64,000 bases of DNA from Aromatoleum aromaticum EbN1 (lineage in GTDB: Bacteria; Pseudomonadota; Gammaproteobacteria; Burkholderiales; Rhodocyclaceae), in contig NC_006513.1 of the NCBI RefSeq assembly GCF_000025965.1, forward strand, positions 1,798,001-1,862,000, read 5' to 3'. Under the pieces are notes generated by a model. That model was not told the origin of the DNA. It made no database searches and worked only from the letters and a program-made list of their open reading frames with translations. Made by a program: the position numbers and the translations under genes. Shown in pieces: positions 19,964 through 30,600 of this stretch (position 1 is the first letter of the stretch; every line of letters starts with the position of its first letter).

Positions 19964-20821
19964 ATGAGCATCTGCTTTCTGAACGGCACGTTCCAGCCGC
20001 TCGCCGACGCGCGGATTTCGCCGCTCGACCGTGGTTTCCTGTTCGGCGACGGCGGCTACGAAGTGATCCCGGTGTATTCGCGCCGGCCGTTCCGCCTCGC
20101 GCAGCATCTCGAGCGGCTCGCCCATACGCTCGACGCGATCCGCCTGCCGAATCCGCACGCGCCGTCCGAATGGTCCGGAATCATCAACGAGATCATTGCG
20201 CGCAACCCGTGGGCGGACCAGTCAGTCTACCTGCAGGTGTCGCGCGGCTGCGGCGACGGGCGCAACCATGCGTTTCCGGTGCCGATTCGGCCGACCGTGT
20301 TCCTGATGAGCGACGAGCTCGTCACGCCGCCGGCCGAGCAGCTTGCGCGTGGCGTCGCCGCAGTCAGCGCGGCCGATTTCCGCTGGCTGCGCTGCGACCT
20401 CAAGAGCACCGCGCTGCTCGCGAACTGCCTGCTGCGCCAGGGCGCGATCGACAGCGGCTGTGTCGAGACGGTGCTCTTCCGCGACGGTTTCCTCACCGAA
20501 GGGGCGGCGTCGAACATCGTCATCGTCAGGGACGGCACGATGCTCGCACCGCCGAAAAGCCATCTGATGCTGCCCGGCATCACGTACGACGTCGTGCTCG
20601 AGCTCGCGGCGCAACACGGCCTGCCGTATCAGGTGCGCGAGATCCTCGAAGACGAGGTGCGGACTGCCGACGAAGTGTGGATGACGTCGTCGACGAAGGA
20701 AGTGCTCGCGATCACGACGCTCGACGGCCTGGCTGTGGGGAACGGAACTCCCGGCCCCGTCGCGCGCCGAATGTACAACTGGTACCAGGACTTCAAGAAC
20801 ACGGTGATGCGCAGTGGCTGA
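19964..20821 (+). CDS. dat: D-amino-acid aminotransferase (class IV, PLP-dependent)
   Basis: A 285-aa class IV aminotransferase. It starts with a typical FLNGTFQPLADARISPLDRGFLFGDGGYEVIPVY. The PLP Lys is in RCDLKSTALLANCLLRQ (about K147), and cofactor-binding TEGAASNIVIV is present. It interconverts D-alanine and D-glutamate with their keto acids, supplying or recycling D-amino acids for peptidoglycan. That fits its place 31 bases behind a D-Ala carboxypeptidase gene. Its last 8 bases overlap the start of the YbeD-like gene, so translation is likely coupled. Branched-chain or aminodeoxychorismate activity cannot be excluded from sequence alone. Confidence 0.88.
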   Translation: MSICFLNGTFQPLADARISPLDRGFLFGDGGYEVIPVYSRRPFRLAQHLERLAHTLDAIRLPNPHAPSEWSGIINEIIARNPWADQSVYLQVSRGCGDGRNHAFPVPIRPTVFLMSDELVTPPAEQLARGVAAVSAADFRWLRCDLKSTALLANCLLRQGAIDSGCVETVLFRDGFLTEGAASNIVIVRDGTMLAPPKSHLMLPGITYDVVLELAAQHGLPYQVREILEDEVRTADEVWMTSSTKEVLAITTLDGLAVGNGTPGPVARRMYNWYQDFKNTVMRSG

Positions 20822-21086
20822 CGAAACGCGACCGACTCTCCTCGAATTCCCGTGCGACTTCCCGATCAAGATCATGGGCGCGCGGGTCGATGAATTCGCC
20901 CAGGCCGTGGTCGAAGTGGTGCTGCGCCACGCCCCGGATTTCGATGCCCGGCTGGTCGAGATGCGTCCGTCGCGCAAAGGCAACTACCTCGCGCTGACCT
21001 GCACGATCCGCGCGGTGTCGCAGTCGCAGCTCGACGCGCTGTATCGCGAACTGACCGCGCATCCCCTCGTGAAGGTGGTGCTGTAG
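20814..21086 (+). CDS. ybeD: YbeD-like DUF493 protein
   Basis: A 90-aa protein with the DUF493 pattern: LLEFPCDFPIKIMG, a helix VDEFAQAVVEVVLRHAPDF, then RPSRKGNYLALTCTIRAVSQSQLDALYRELTAHPLVKVVL. The fold is a small ferredoxin-like alpha/beta (ACT-like) domain. The function is not established, but it is very commonly encoded just before lipB, as here. It overlaps dat by 8 bases and ends immediately before the lipB ATG, so the three form a tight translational unit. Confidence 0.92.
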   Translation: MADETRPTLLEFPCDFPIKIMGARVDEFAQAVVEVVLRHAPDFDARLVEMRPSRKGNYLALTCTIRAVSQSQLDALYRELTAHPLVKVVL

Positions 21087-21782
21087 ATGATCGCCGGCGG
21101 CGAGCTGGCTGCCCTTCCGCCGCAGGCACCGCAGCCTGCCGGCACGCCGGCGCTGGTCGTCCGCCGCCTCGGCTGCGTCGATTACGAACCCACCTGGCAC
21201 GCGATGCGCGCCTTTACCGACGCCCGCAGCGCCGACACGCCGGACGAGATCTGGCTGCTCGAACATCCGCCGGTCTACACGCTCGGCCAGGCGGGCCAGC
21301 CGGAACACCTGCTGCGCGACGTCGGCATCCCGCTCGTGAAAATCGACCGCGGCGGGCAGATCACTTATCACGGCCCGGGCCAGCTCGTCGCGTATCTGCT
21401 GATCGACCTGCACCGTCGCGGCCTCAAGGTGCGCGAGCTGGTGACGCTGATGGAACAGGCGGTCATCGACTGCCTCGCCGGCTACGGCGTTGGCGCCGAA
21501 CGCAAAGCCGGCGCGCCGGGCGTCTATGTCGACGGCGCGAAGATCGGCGCGCTCGGGCTGCGCGTGCGCAACGGGCGCAGCTATCACGGCCTGGCGCTGA
21601 ACGTCGACGTCGACCTGGCGCCGTTTTCCTCGATCAACCCCTGCGGTTACGAAGGCCTCCGCACAGTGCGGATGAAGGACTTCGGCATCGCCGACGATGT
21701 AGCGAGTGTTGGCGAGCACCTGCTCACCGCCCTGCAGCGCCTGCTGCCACCGGTGTACCCCGCCGGCCGGCCGCCGGCCTGA
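21087..21782 (+). CDS. lipB: Octanoyl-[acyl-carrier-protein]:protein N-octanoyltransferase
   Basis: A 231-aa LipB. Motifs: [17 protein letters not shown], the [21 protein letters not shown] box, the catalytic Lys in [22 protein letters not shown], and the catalytic Cys in [19 protein letters not shown]. It moves octanoate from acyl carrier protein to lipoyl domains of dehydrogenase complexes and GcvH; LipA then inserts sulfur. It starts on the base after the YbeD-like stop. The ATG at 21087 gives an extended N-terminus ([20 protein letters not shown]) that looks variable. lipA follows after 49 bases. Confidence 0.96.
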   Translation: MIAGGELAALPPQAPQPAGTPALVVRRLGCVDYEPTWHAMRAFTDARSADTPDEIWLLEHPPVYTLGQAGQPEHLLRDVGIPLVKIDRGGQITYHGPGQLVAYLLIDLHRRGLKVRELVTLMEQAVIDCLAGYGVGAERKAGAPGVYVDGAKIGALGLRVRNGRSYHGLALNVDVDLAPFSSINPCGYEGLRTVRMKDFGIADDVASVGEHLLTALQRLLPPVYPAGRPPA

Positions 21783-21831
21783 ACCCTGAACGGCTTACCC
21801 GCCCCGACCCATCACGACACGAGAGACCCGC

Positions 21832-22779
21832 ATGGACAGCACGGCACGCAAGCAACGCGGCGCAGACAAGACCGCGCGCATCCCGATCAAGATCGTCCCC
21901 GCCGAACGCCTGAAGAAGCCCGAGTGGATCCGCATCCGGCTCGGCGCCGGCCACGAAGCCGAGCGCTTCAACGAAATCAAGGCGAGCCTGCGCGAGCACA
22001 AGCTGCACACCGTATGCGAGGAAGCGTCGTGCCCGAACATCCACGAATGCTTCGGCAAAGGTACCGCGACGTTCATGATCATGGGCGACATCTGCACGCG
22101 TCGCTGCCCGTTCTGCGATGTCGGCCACGGCCGGCCCGAGCCGCTGAACGCGAACGAACCGCAGGAGCTCGCGGCGACGATCGGCGCGATGCGGCTCAAC
22201 TACGTCGTCATCACCAGCGTCGACCGCGACGACCTGCGTGACGGCGGCGCGCAGCACTTCGTCGACTGCATTCGCGAGACGCGCGCGGCGTCACCGAAGA
22301 CGCGCATCGAAGTGCTCGTGCCGGACTTCCGCGGCCGGCTCGACGTCGCGCTCGAAATCTTCGACCAGGCGCCGCCGGACGTCATGAACCACAACCTCGA
22401 GACAGTGCCGCGGCTCTACAAACAGGCGCGCCCGGGCGCGGACTACGCGTATTCGCTTCGGCTGCTGAAGGAATTCAAGGCGCGCCATCCCGACGTGCCG
22501 ACGAAGTCCGGCCTGATGGTCGGCCTCGGCGAGACCGACGACGAGATCCTCGACGTGCTGCGCGACCTGCGCGCGCACGACGTCGAGATGCTGACGATCG
22601 GCCAGTATCTGCAACCGTCGACCGGACACCTGCCGGTGCTGCGCTATGTGCATCCGGACACGTTCAAGATGTTCGAGACCGAGGCGCTCGCGATGGGCTT
22701 CAAGAACGCGGCCTGCGGCCCGATGGTGCGCTCGAGCTACTGGGCCGACCAGCAGGCGTACGGCGCGGGCGTCGTCTGA
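21832..22779 (+). CDS. lipA: Lipoyl synthase (radical SAM)
   Basis: A 315-aa radical SAM enzyme with two iron-sulfur sites. The auxiliary cluster motif CX4CX5C is [12 protein letters not shown]. The radical SAM motif CX3CX2C is in [10 protein letters not shown]. The C-terminal RSSY, which supplies the serine ligand to the auxiliary cluster, is present ([12 protein letters not shown]). It inserts two sulfurs into protein-bound octanoyl groups to make lipoate. The basic N-terminus ([20 protein letters not shown]) is common in betaproteobacterial LipA. It converges on dksA. Confidence 0.97.
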   Translation: MDSTARKQRGADKTARIPIKIVPAERLKKPEWIRIRLGAGHEAERFNEIKASLREHKLHTVCEEASCPNIHECFGKGTATFMIMGDICTRRCPFCDVGHGRPEPLNANEPQELAATIGAMRLNYVVITSVDRDDLRDGGAQHFVDCIRETRAASPKTRIEVLVPDFRGRLDVALEIFDQAPPDVMNHNLETVPRLYKQARPGADYAYSLRLLKEFKARHPDVPTKSGLMVGLGETDDEILDVLRDLRAHDVEMLTIGQYLQPSTGHLPVLRYVHPDTFKMFETEALAMGFKNAACGPMVRSSYWADQQAYGAGVV

Positions 22780-22874
22780 GCTGCCGGGCGGGGCGCTAGC
22801 GCCACGCGGTCGCCCTCATGCGGCCCGCCGTTCGCGCCGTGTCGTTCCAGCATGAGACCGGACGGTGGGCGCGC

Positions 22875-23303
22875 TCAGCGGAACAACCGCTCGGTCCGTT
22901 CGTGCCGCTCCTGCTCCTCGAGGCTCAGCGTCGCGGTCGGCCGCGCGAGCAGGCGGCCGACGCCGATCGGTTCGCCGGTCGCTTCGCAATAACCGTAAGT
23001 GCCGTCCTCAATACGTCGCAGCGCAGCTTCGACCTTGTGCAGCAGCTTCAATTCGCGGTCACGGATGCGTTGCTCCAGCACCTGCTCTTCTTCCTGCGTC
23101 GCGCGGTCAGCCTCGTCGGGAGTGGCGATCGTTTCGCGCAGATGGGTGCGGGTTTCCTCGCTGTTCTCGCGCAGTTCCGCCTGCAGCGCGAGCAGCCGCT
23201 CGCGGAAGAACTCGAGCTGCGCATCGTTCATGTAGTCGTCGGCCGACATACGGAGCAGTTCGGCCTCCGACAGGGGGCGTTTTCGGGGTGATGAATTATT
23301 CAT
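22875..23303 (-). CDS. dksA: RNA polymerase-binding transcription factor DksA (Cys-poor zinc-finger region)
   Basis: A 142-aa DksA. The N-terminal part, long coiled coil and tip are present (YMNDAQLEFFRERLLALQAELRENSEET...TPDEADRATQEEEQVLEQRIRDRELKLLHKVEAALRRIEDGTYGYC). It acts in the RNA polymerase secondary channel with ppGpp to reset transcription, including of rRNA operons. The canonical finger has four cysteines. Here only the first remains (YGYCEATGEPIG), and the other three positions are T, S and E (LARPTATLSLEE). This Cys-poor form resembles those of many alpha- and betaproteobacteria and is probably functional. It is divergent from rep. Confidence 0.92.
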   Translation of the reverse strand: MNNSSPRKRPLSEAELLRMSADDYMNDAQLEFFRERLLALQAELRENSEETRTHLRETIATPDEADRATQEEEQVLEQRIRDRELKLLHKVEAALRRIEDGTYGYCEATGEPIGVGRLLARPTATLSLEEQERHERTERLFR

Positions 23304-23596
23304 AATGAGCTCTCCGTGTTACTTCCATACCGGCCGGCAGGATTCGCAGGACGGCACTGCAAGGTTGCAAAATCGCTTCGATTCCCGGCATCGCGATTGC
23401 CAGAGCGGCGAATATTCCGATCAAACGGGAATCCCGTCGTTGGAGATCATCACGCGGTCCATTCTGAAAGCTTTCGCCTCCCTTGTCATCTCCGGGGCCA
23501 GGGCCAGAGTCGGGGGCGCCGGGCTGATCGGCTAGAATGCCGGCATGCCGCCTGCCGGCGGCATCCTTTTCCCGCAGTCCTTCCGGCTCGACGCCC

Positions 23597-25579
23597 ATGT
23601 CCGCTCATCTGAACGCTCCGCAGCGCGACGCGATCCATTACCTCGACGGGCCGAGCCTCGTGCTCGCCGGCGCCGGCAGCGGCAAGACGCGCGTCATCAC
23701 GCACAAGATCGCGCACCTGATCAACGCGTGCGGGCTGAATCCCGTGAACATCGCTGCGATCACGTTCACCAACAAGGCGGCGAAGGAGATGCAGGAGCGC
23801 GTCGCCGGGCTGATGGGCGGGCGCGTGCCGGGCGGCCTGACGGTGTGCACTTTCCACGCGCTCGGCGTGAAGATCGTGCGCCAGGAAGCGAAGCACTGCG
23901 GACTCAAGCCGCAGTTCTCGATCCTCGACGCCTCCGACACGGTGCAGATCGTCGCCGACATCACGCGCGACGCCGACAAGGCGCGCTCGAAAGCGATGCA
24001 GTGGCAGATCTCGGGCTGGAAGAACGCGATGGTGACGCCGGAGCAGGCGGCGCAGCTCGCCGACAACGAGCTCGCGTCGGCCGCGGCGCTGCTGTACGCC
24101 GAATACGAGCGCACGCTGCGCGCGTACCAGGCGGTCGATTTCGACGACCTGATCAGCCTGCCGGTGCGCCTCTTCGACGAACACCCGGAGGTGCGCGAGC
24201 GCTGGCAGAACAAGTTGCGCTATCTCCTCGTCGACGAATACCAGGACACGAACCGGGCGCAATACACGCTGTTGCGCCACCTCGCCGGCGCGCGCGGCGC
24301 CTTCACCGCGGTCGGCGACGACGACCAGGCGATCTACGCGTGGCGCGGCGCCGACGTCGAAAACCTGAAGCTCTTGCAGCAGGACTACCCGAAGCTCAAG
24401 GTCATCAAGCTCGAACAGAACTACCGCTCGTCGAAACGCATCCTCACCGCCGCGAACACGCTGATCGCGAACAACGAGAAGCTGTTCGAAAAGCGGCTGT
24501 GGTCCGAGCACGGCGCCGGCGAACAGGTCACGGTGACCGCGTGCCGCGACGCCGAGCACGAGGCCGAATGGGTCGCGTCGAAAATCAGCGCGCACAAGTT
24601 CGAGCACCGCACGAAGTTTTCCGACTACGCGGTGCTGTACCGCGGCAACCACCAGGCGCGGCTGATCGAGCAGCAGCTCCGGAACCAGAAGATCCCGTAC
24701 GTGATCTCCGGCGGCCAGTCGTTCTTCGACAAGGCCGAGATCCGCGACCTGATCGCGTACCTGCGCCTGCTGATGAACGAGGACGACGACCTCGCGTTCA
24801 TTCGCGCGATCACGACGCCGCGCCGCGGCATCGGCGCCGGCACGCTCGAAGCGCTCGGCAGCTATGCCGGACGGCGCCACGTCAGCCTCTTCGCCGCGAC
24901 GTTCGAGGAAGGCGCGGCGCAGGCGCTGTCCGCGCGCCAGCTCGAACAGGTGCAGGAGTTCGGCAATTTCATCAACCGCCTGCAGTACCGCGCGACGCGC
25001 GAGCCGGCGTCGCGTCTGCTCGAGGACCTGCTCGCGGCGATCCGCTACGAGGCCTGGCTGTTCGAGCATCTCGACCCGCGCGAGGCGGAGTCGAAATGGA
25101 GCAACGTGCGCGACTTCGTCGGCTGGCTCGGCAGGAAAGGCGACGAGGACGGCAAGAACCTCATCGAGCTGACGCAGACGATCGCGCTGATCTCGATGCT
25201 CGACAAGAACGACAGCGAGTTCGACGGCGTGCAGCTCGCGACGCTGCACGCGTCGAAAGGGCTGGAGTTCAAGCACGTGCTCCTCGTCGGCGTCGAGGAA
25301 GGGCTCTTGCCGCACCAGTCATCCATCGACGAGGACAAGATCGAGGAAGAGCGCCGTCTGATGTACGTCGGCATCACGCGCGCGCAGCGGAGCCTCAACA
25401 TCACCTGGTGCGAGCGGCGCAAGGCCGGCAAGGAAGCGCGCACCTGCGAGCCGTCGCGCTTCATCGAGGAGATGGGCGGCGACGTGAAAGTCAATGACCG
25501 CAAGTCGAACGCGCCGGTGTCGAAGGAAGAAGGCCGCGCGCGCATCGCGAACCTGATGGCGATGCTCGAAGGGCGCTGA
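23597..25579 (+). CDS. rep: ATP-dependent DNA helicase Rep (UvrD/PcrA superfamily 1)
   Basis: A 660-aa SF1A helicase. The start MSAHLNAPQRDAIHYLDGPS is typical; the 20 codons upstream in frame are not. Motifs: Walker A VLAGAGSGKTRVI (about residues 22-31), Ia ITFTNKAAKEM, II LVDEYQDTN, III GDDDQAIYAWRGA, IV LEQNYRSSKRI, V LHASKGLEFKHV and VI LMYVGITRAQ. It unwinds 3'-5' and clears proteins ahead of replication forks. The overall layout and the C-terminus (KSNAPVSKEEGRARIANLMAML) fit Rep better than UvrD. A 293-base gap separates it from the divergent dksA and presumably carries both promoters. Confidence 0.93.
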   Translation: MSAHLNAPQRDAIHYLDGPSLVLAGAGSGKTRVITHKIAHLINACGLNPVNIAAITFTNKAAKEMQERVAGLMGGRVPGGLTVCTFHALGVKIVRQEAKHCGLKPQFSILDASDTVQIVADITRDADKARSKAMQWQISGWKNAMVTPEQAAQLADNELASAAALLYAEYERTLRAYQAVDFDDLISLPVRLFDEHPEVRERWQNKLRYLLVDEYQDTNRAQYTLLRHLAGARGAFTAVGDDDQAIYAWRGADVENLKLLQQDYPKLKVIKLEQNYRSSKRILTAANTLIANNEKLFEKRLWSEHGAGEQVTVTACRDAEHEAEWVASKISAHKFEHRTKFSDYAVLYRGNHQARLIEQQLRNQKIPYVISGGQSFFDKAEIRDLIAYLRLLMNEDDDLAFIRAITTPRRGIGAGTLEALGSYAGRRHVSLFAATFEEGAAQALSARQLEQVQEFGNFINRLQYRATREPASRLLEDLLAAIRYEAWLFEHLDPREAESKWSNVRDFVGWLGRKGDEDGKNLIELTQTIALISMLDKNDSEFDGVQLATLHASKGLEFKHVLLVGVEEGLLPHQSSIDEDKIEEERRLMYVGITRAQRSLNITWCERRKAGKEARTCEPSRFIEEMGGDVKVNDRKSNAPVSKEEGRARIANLMAMLEGR

Positions 25580-25729
25580 GGCCGCAAGCTTCGCCGCACC
25601 GCGGCAGCACCTCGCGTTCGCCCGTGCAATAGGTAAATTCATCTAGGCGCCTCGCCGATACATCCGATTTTCGCGGCATCGCCTGCGGCCTAAAGTGGCA
25701 GCGACTCCCCATTTACCAGGAGCGTTGTC

Positions 25730-26470
25730 ATGAGACACCCCGAGCCACCCGCAATGTCGGAATCCCGGCGGGCTTTCCTCCGCGGCATCCCGGTCCTGAC
25801 TGCCGCAGCAGCCGTCGCCCCGGCCCCAGCGCTCGCCGCCGACGGCAGGCACCACTGGGCGATGCTCGTCGATACGCGAAAATGCATCGGCTGCCAAGCC
25901 TGCACCGTATCGTGCATCCAGGAAAACGCAGTGCCCGAAGGCAGCTTCCGCACCGTCGTGTCGACGTACAGCGTCAAGCTGACCGACGCCGACCAGCCGG
26001 CCGGCACGTACATGCTGCCGCGCTTGTGCAACCACTGCGACGCGCCGCCGTGCGTGCCGGTGTGCCCGGTCGGCGCGACGTTCAAGCGCGAGGACGGCAT
26101 CGTTGTCGTCGACGGGGATCGCTGCGTTGGCTGCGCGTACTGCGTGCAGGCCTGCCCCTACGATGCGCGCTTCATCAACCACGAGACGAACAAGGCCGAC
26201 AAATGCACATTCTGCGCGCATCGCGTCGACGCCGGTCTGCTGCCCGCATGCGTCGAGACGTGCGTCGGCGGCGCGCGCATCTTCGGCGACCTCAACGACC
26301 CGGACGGGGAGCTGCGGCGGAGGCTCGACGCGGCGAAAGCCGAAGTGAAAGTGCTCAAGCCCGAGCAGGGGACCGAGCCGCGCGTGTTCTACATCGGGCT
26401 CGACGAGCGCTTCCAGGGCAAGGTCGAAGGACAGGGCACGCTGTGGCAGCCGCGCAAGCGCCACGGCTGA
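25730..26470 (+). CDS. ttrB: Tetrathionate reductase-type iron-sulfur subunit TtrB
   Basis: A 246-aa polyferredoxin. The N-terminus carries a twin-arginine signal (SRRAFLRGIPVLTAAAAVAP). Four cysteine groups fit four [4Fe-4S] clusters: CIGCQACTVSC, CNHCDAPPCVPVC, CVGCAYCVQAC, and CTFC with CVETC. It would carry electrons from the quinol-oxidising membrane subunit to the molybdenum subunit on the periplasmic face. The order B-C-A and the facing ttrSR genes match the Salmonella tetrathionate reductase locus. Family members working on polysulfide or thiosulfate are alternatives if the regulator link is ignored. Confidence 0.88.
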   Translation: MRHPEPPAMSESRRAFLRGIPVLTAAAAVAPAPALAADGRHHWAMLVDTRKCIGCQACTVSCIQENAVPEGSFRTVVSTYSVKLTDADQPAGTYMLPRLCNHCDAPPCVPVCPVGATFKREDGIVVVDGDRCVGCAYCVQACPYDARFINHETNKADKCTFCAHRVDAGLLPACVETCVGGARIFGDLNDPDGELRRRLDAAKAEVKVLKPEQGTEPRVFYIGLDERFQGKVEGQGTLWQPRKRHG

Positions 26471-26489
26471 CGGCAACAGGAGACCGATC

Positions 26490-27578
26490 ATGAATGCCGA
26501 TATCGTCGAAACCGTCAACGTCGCGCGCGAAATCGCGTGGCTGCCATGGGCGGTGCAGTACTTCTTTCTCATTGGCCTGTCGTACGGCGCGTTCCTCGTG
26601 TCGCTGCCGGGCCTGGTGTTCCGGCGCAACGGCTGGGAAGGCATCTCGCGCCTGGCGCTGCTCGCGGCACTCGTGTGCGGCCTGACGGCGCCGGTCGCGC
26701 TGCTGGCCGACCTGCACCAGCCGGCACGCTTCTGGCATTTTTATGCCTACTTCACGCCGACGTCGTGGATGTCGTGGGGCGCATTCTTCATCCCCGTCTA
26801 TCTGACCGGGCTGATCCTGTACGCGTGGCTCGCGTACCGTCCGCTGCTCGCGCGCCACGCCGACGAAGGCGGCAGGCTCGCCGGCCTCGCGCGCCGCATC
26901 GCCTACGGCGGTCACGAAAGCCGCAACGCGCTCGTCGCCGCGGCGCTGCTCGCGTTCGTCGGCGCCGCGCTCGTTGCGCTCTACACCGGCGTCGAGGTGA
27001 TGCTCGTGCGGGCGCGCCCGCTGTGGCACACGCCGCTGTTGCCGGTGCAGTTCTTCGTCACGGCACTCGCGGGCGGGCTCGGGCTGACGCTGCTGTTCAA
27101 CCGCGCGCTGCCGGGCGGTGGCGAGCCGGGAGCGACGTGCCGCATGGCGACGGCGCTCGCCGCGACGCAGTTCGTCGCGCTCCTCGTCGGCGGCGTCTGG
27201 CTCGCGCTCGGGCTGAGCGGCCTGTCGCCGACCCATGCGCAGGCGCTCGCCGAAGTCGCGCCGTCGGCGAACTGGCAGGTCAGCGCCGTCTGGGCGATCT
27301 CCGCCACCGTCGTCACGCTGCTGCTGGCGTGGAAGCGCCCGGCGTCGGGTCTGCTGATCGGCCTGCTCGCGCTGCACTCGGCGTGGATGATGCGCTGGAC
27401 GATCTTCATCGGCGGGCAGGAAGTGCCGAAGACCGGCGCCGGCTACTACAGCTACCAGCTTCCGCTCGGTCCCGAAGGCCTGATGGGCATCGTCGGTACC
27501 GTCGGGTTGTGGATCTTTCTCTTCGTCGTGCTGACCACGCTGCTGCCGCTCGACCGGCTCGGCAAGGCCGGCGTCTGA
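26490..27578 (+). CDS. ttrC: NrfD/PsrC-type membrane subunit TtrC (quinol dehydrogenase)
   Basis: A 362-aa polytopic protein with about nine membrane helices (AVQYFFLIGLSYGAFLVSLPGLVF; LALLAALVCGLTAPVALLADL; AFFIPVYLTGLILYAWLAY; ALVAAALLAFVGAALVALYTGVEVM, and more). The segment ADLHQPARFWHFYAYFTPTSWMSWGAFFIP is characteristic of the NrfD/PsrC family. It anchors TtrAB at the membrane and oxidises quinol. It lies 19 bases after ttrB and 22 before ttrA. A C-terminal segment (MRWTIFIGGQEVPKTGAGYYSYQLP) is also typical. Confidence 0.88.
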   Translation: MNADIVETVNVAREIAWLPWAVQYFFLIGLSYGAFLVSLPGLVFRRNGWEGISRLALLAALVCGLTAPVALLADLHQPARFWHFYAYFTPTSWMSWGAFFIPVYLTGLILYAWLAYRPLLARHADEGGRLAGLARRIAYGGHESRNALVAAALLAFVGAALVALYTGVEVMLVRARPLWHTPLLPVQFFVTALAGGLGLTLLFNRALPGGGEPGATCRMATALAATQFVALLVGGVWLALGLSGLSPTHAQALAEVAPSANWQVSAVWAISATVVTLLLAWKRPASGLLIGLLALHSAWMMRWTIFIGGQEVPKTGAGYYSYQLPLGPEGLMGIVGTVGLWIFLFVVLTTLLPLDRLGKAGV

Positions 27579-27600
27579 TTCGAATCACGGGACACTCATC

Positions 27601-30600
27601 ATGAAAATCGAACGTCGCGAACTGATCGCCGCCGGCGGCCTCGCCGTCTTCGCCGCGGGATTCTCCCAGACGCTGGGCCGCATGATGTCCGGCCTCGTCG
27701 GGGACGAACCGCAGGCGCACAACTTCCACGGCCGTTCGGCCGAGCCGGAATTCACGGTCGATGCCGAAACCGGCGAACTGCATCCGAACCCGAACCAGCA
27801 GGTCAGCTACACCGGCTGCCTCGGGTGCACGACGCAGTGCGGGATTCGGGTTCGAATCGACAAGACGACCGGCAACGTCATCCGTGTCGCCGGCAACCCG
27901 TACAGCCCGCTGTCGACGGAGCCGCACCTGCCGATGAAGGCGTCGGTGAAGGAAAGCTTCGTCGCGCTGTCGCGCTTCCAGGACCAGGGCCTCGCGGGCC
28001 GCTCGACTGCGTGTGGTCGCGGCAACGCGGCGATGGACCAGATGAACTCGCCGTTCCGCGTGCTCACGCCGTTGAAGCGCGTCGGCCCGCGCAACTCCGG
28101 GCAGTGGCAGCCGATCCCGTTCGAGCAGCTCGTGCGCGAGCTCGTCGAAGGGGGCGATCTGTTCGGCGAAGGGCATGTCGACGGGCTACGGGCGCTGCGC
28201 GACCTGAACGGGCCGATCGATGCGGAAGCGCCGCAGCTCGGCGCGAAAGTCAATCAGGTCGCGGTGTGGACGAGCGTCAATGACGGCCGCGAAGCATTCG
28301 CGCGCCGCTTCTGGAACCAGTCGTACGGCACGCTGAACTTCATCGGTCACGGCTCGTACTGCGGCGGTGCGTATCGCTCGGGCTCGGGCGCGCTGTTCGG
28401 CGACCTGAAGAAGATGCCGCACGCGAAACCGGACCTCGCGAACGCCGAGTTCGTGCTCTTCATCGGCACTGCCCCCGGCAACGCCGGCAACCCGTTCAAG
28501 CGCACCGGGACGCTGCTTGCGAAAGGCCGCACGGAAGGTCGGCTCGAATACGTCGTCGTCGATCCGGTGCTGACGAACGCGGACAACCGCGCCGCAGGCG
28601 AACGCGGGCGCTGGGTGCCGATCCGCCCGGGTACGGACGGAGCATTGGTCATGGGCATGATGCGCTGGATGTTCGAGAACGACCGGGTGAACACCGCGTA
28701 TCTCGCGCTGCCGAACCTCGCGGCTGCGGAAGCGGCGGGCGAGCCGTCCTTCACGAACGCGTCCTGGCTCGTGATCACCGAACCGGGTCATCCGCGCGAA
28801 GGCCGCTTCCTGCGCGGCTCGGACATCGGCATGGCGGTCGCCGAAGCGGACAGATACCAGGACGTCGATCCGTACCTCGTCCTCGGTGCCGCCGGCAAGC
28901 CTGCACCGGTCGCAGCGGCCACCGCTGCGGCGCCGCTCGAAGCCGCCGGCCCCCTGCCGAACGGGGACAGGGCGCTCGCAGTGAAGACGTCGTACGAGCT
29001 GCTGCGCGAGTCGGCGCTGAAAGTGACGCTCGCCGAGTACGCGGAGATCTGCGGCGTGCCCGAAGCGGTCATCATCGGCCTCGCCGAGGAGTTCACCAGC
29101 CACGGCCGCAAGGCGAGCGCGATTGCGCACGGCGGCATGATGGCCGGCAACGGTTTCTACAACGCGTACTCGGTCGTCACGCTGAATGCGCTGATCGGCA
29201 ATCTGAACTGGAAAGGCGGCTTCGTCGTCAATGGCGGTGGCTTCAAGGACGCCGGCGCCGGTCCGCGCTACGACCTCGAATCCTTCCCCGGGGCGATCAA
29301 GCCGAAGGGCACTCCGCTCGGCCGCAACGTGCCGTACGAGAAATCCGCCGAGTTTGCCCGCCGCAAGGCCGCCGGCAAGCCTTACCCGGCGCGCGACGCG
29401 TGGTTCCCGAACGCGCCCGGCCTCGGCACCGAATGGTTCCCGGCGATGCTGCGCGGCTACCCGTACGGAGTGAAAGCACTCGTGCTGTGGAGCGCAAACC
29501 CCCTCTACGGCATCCCGGGGGCGCGAGCGCTCGTCGAGAAGGAACTTGCCGATCCGAAGAAGCTGCCGCTGATCGTCTCCGTCGACCCGTTGATCAACGA
29601 GAGCAACGCGTTCGCCGACTACATCGTTCCGGACTCGCTGATGTACGAGAGCTGGGGCTGGACCGCGCCGTGGAACGGCGTGCCGACGAAAGCCACGACG
29701 GCGCGCTGGCCGGTGGTCGAGCCGAAGGCCGCAAAAACAGCCGACGGCCAGGCGATCGGCATGGAGACGTTGTTCATCGCGCTGGCGAAGGCGATGGGCC
29801 TGCCGGGCTTCGGCCCGGAAGGGCTCGCCGACGCCGACGGCAAGCGCGTTGCGCTCGAGCGGCCCGAGGACTGGTATCTGCGCGGCGGCGCGAACATAGC
29901 GTTCGCCGGCAAGGCGCCGGTCGGCGACGCGACCGACGAGGACCTCGCACTGTCCGGCGTCGAGCGCCTGCGACCGCTGCTCGAAGCGACGCTGAAAGCT
30001 GACGAATGGCGCAAGGTCGCATTTCTCTACACGCGGGGCGGCCGTTACCAGCCGGCGAAAGAGGCGCAGGACGAAACGAACGGGGAATGGCAGACGAGCC
30101 GCTTCAAAGGCGCGCTCTGGCTATGGAACGACAGCGTCGGCGGTGCGAAGAACAGCCTCACGGGCCGCCGTTTCACCGGCTGCGCGACTTGGCAGCCGCC
30201 CGCGTTCGCCGACGGCACGCCGGTGCGAGACGTGCACAGCGATGCCGACTGGCCGCTGCTCGCCGTCAGCTACAAGTCCGCGCTGCAGAACTCCTACAGC
30301 ATCGCGACGCGGATCACCGGCCTGCACCCGGACAATCCGGTCATCGTGCATCCCGCGGACGCCGCGCGGCTCGGGCTCGTGACCGGCGACCTCGCCCGCA
30401 TCGCGACCCCCGCCGGCCACGCCACCTGCCGCGTCATCGTCCATGAAGGCGTGATGCGCGGCGTGGTGGCAGTCGAGCACGGCTACGGCCACCGGGAGCT
30501 CGGCGCCCGCGCGCACAAATTCGGCAGCGAGCGCCAGCCCGATCGGCCGGAGTTGCGCGCGGGCATCAACCTTAACGACCTCGGCCTCGTCGATCCGACG

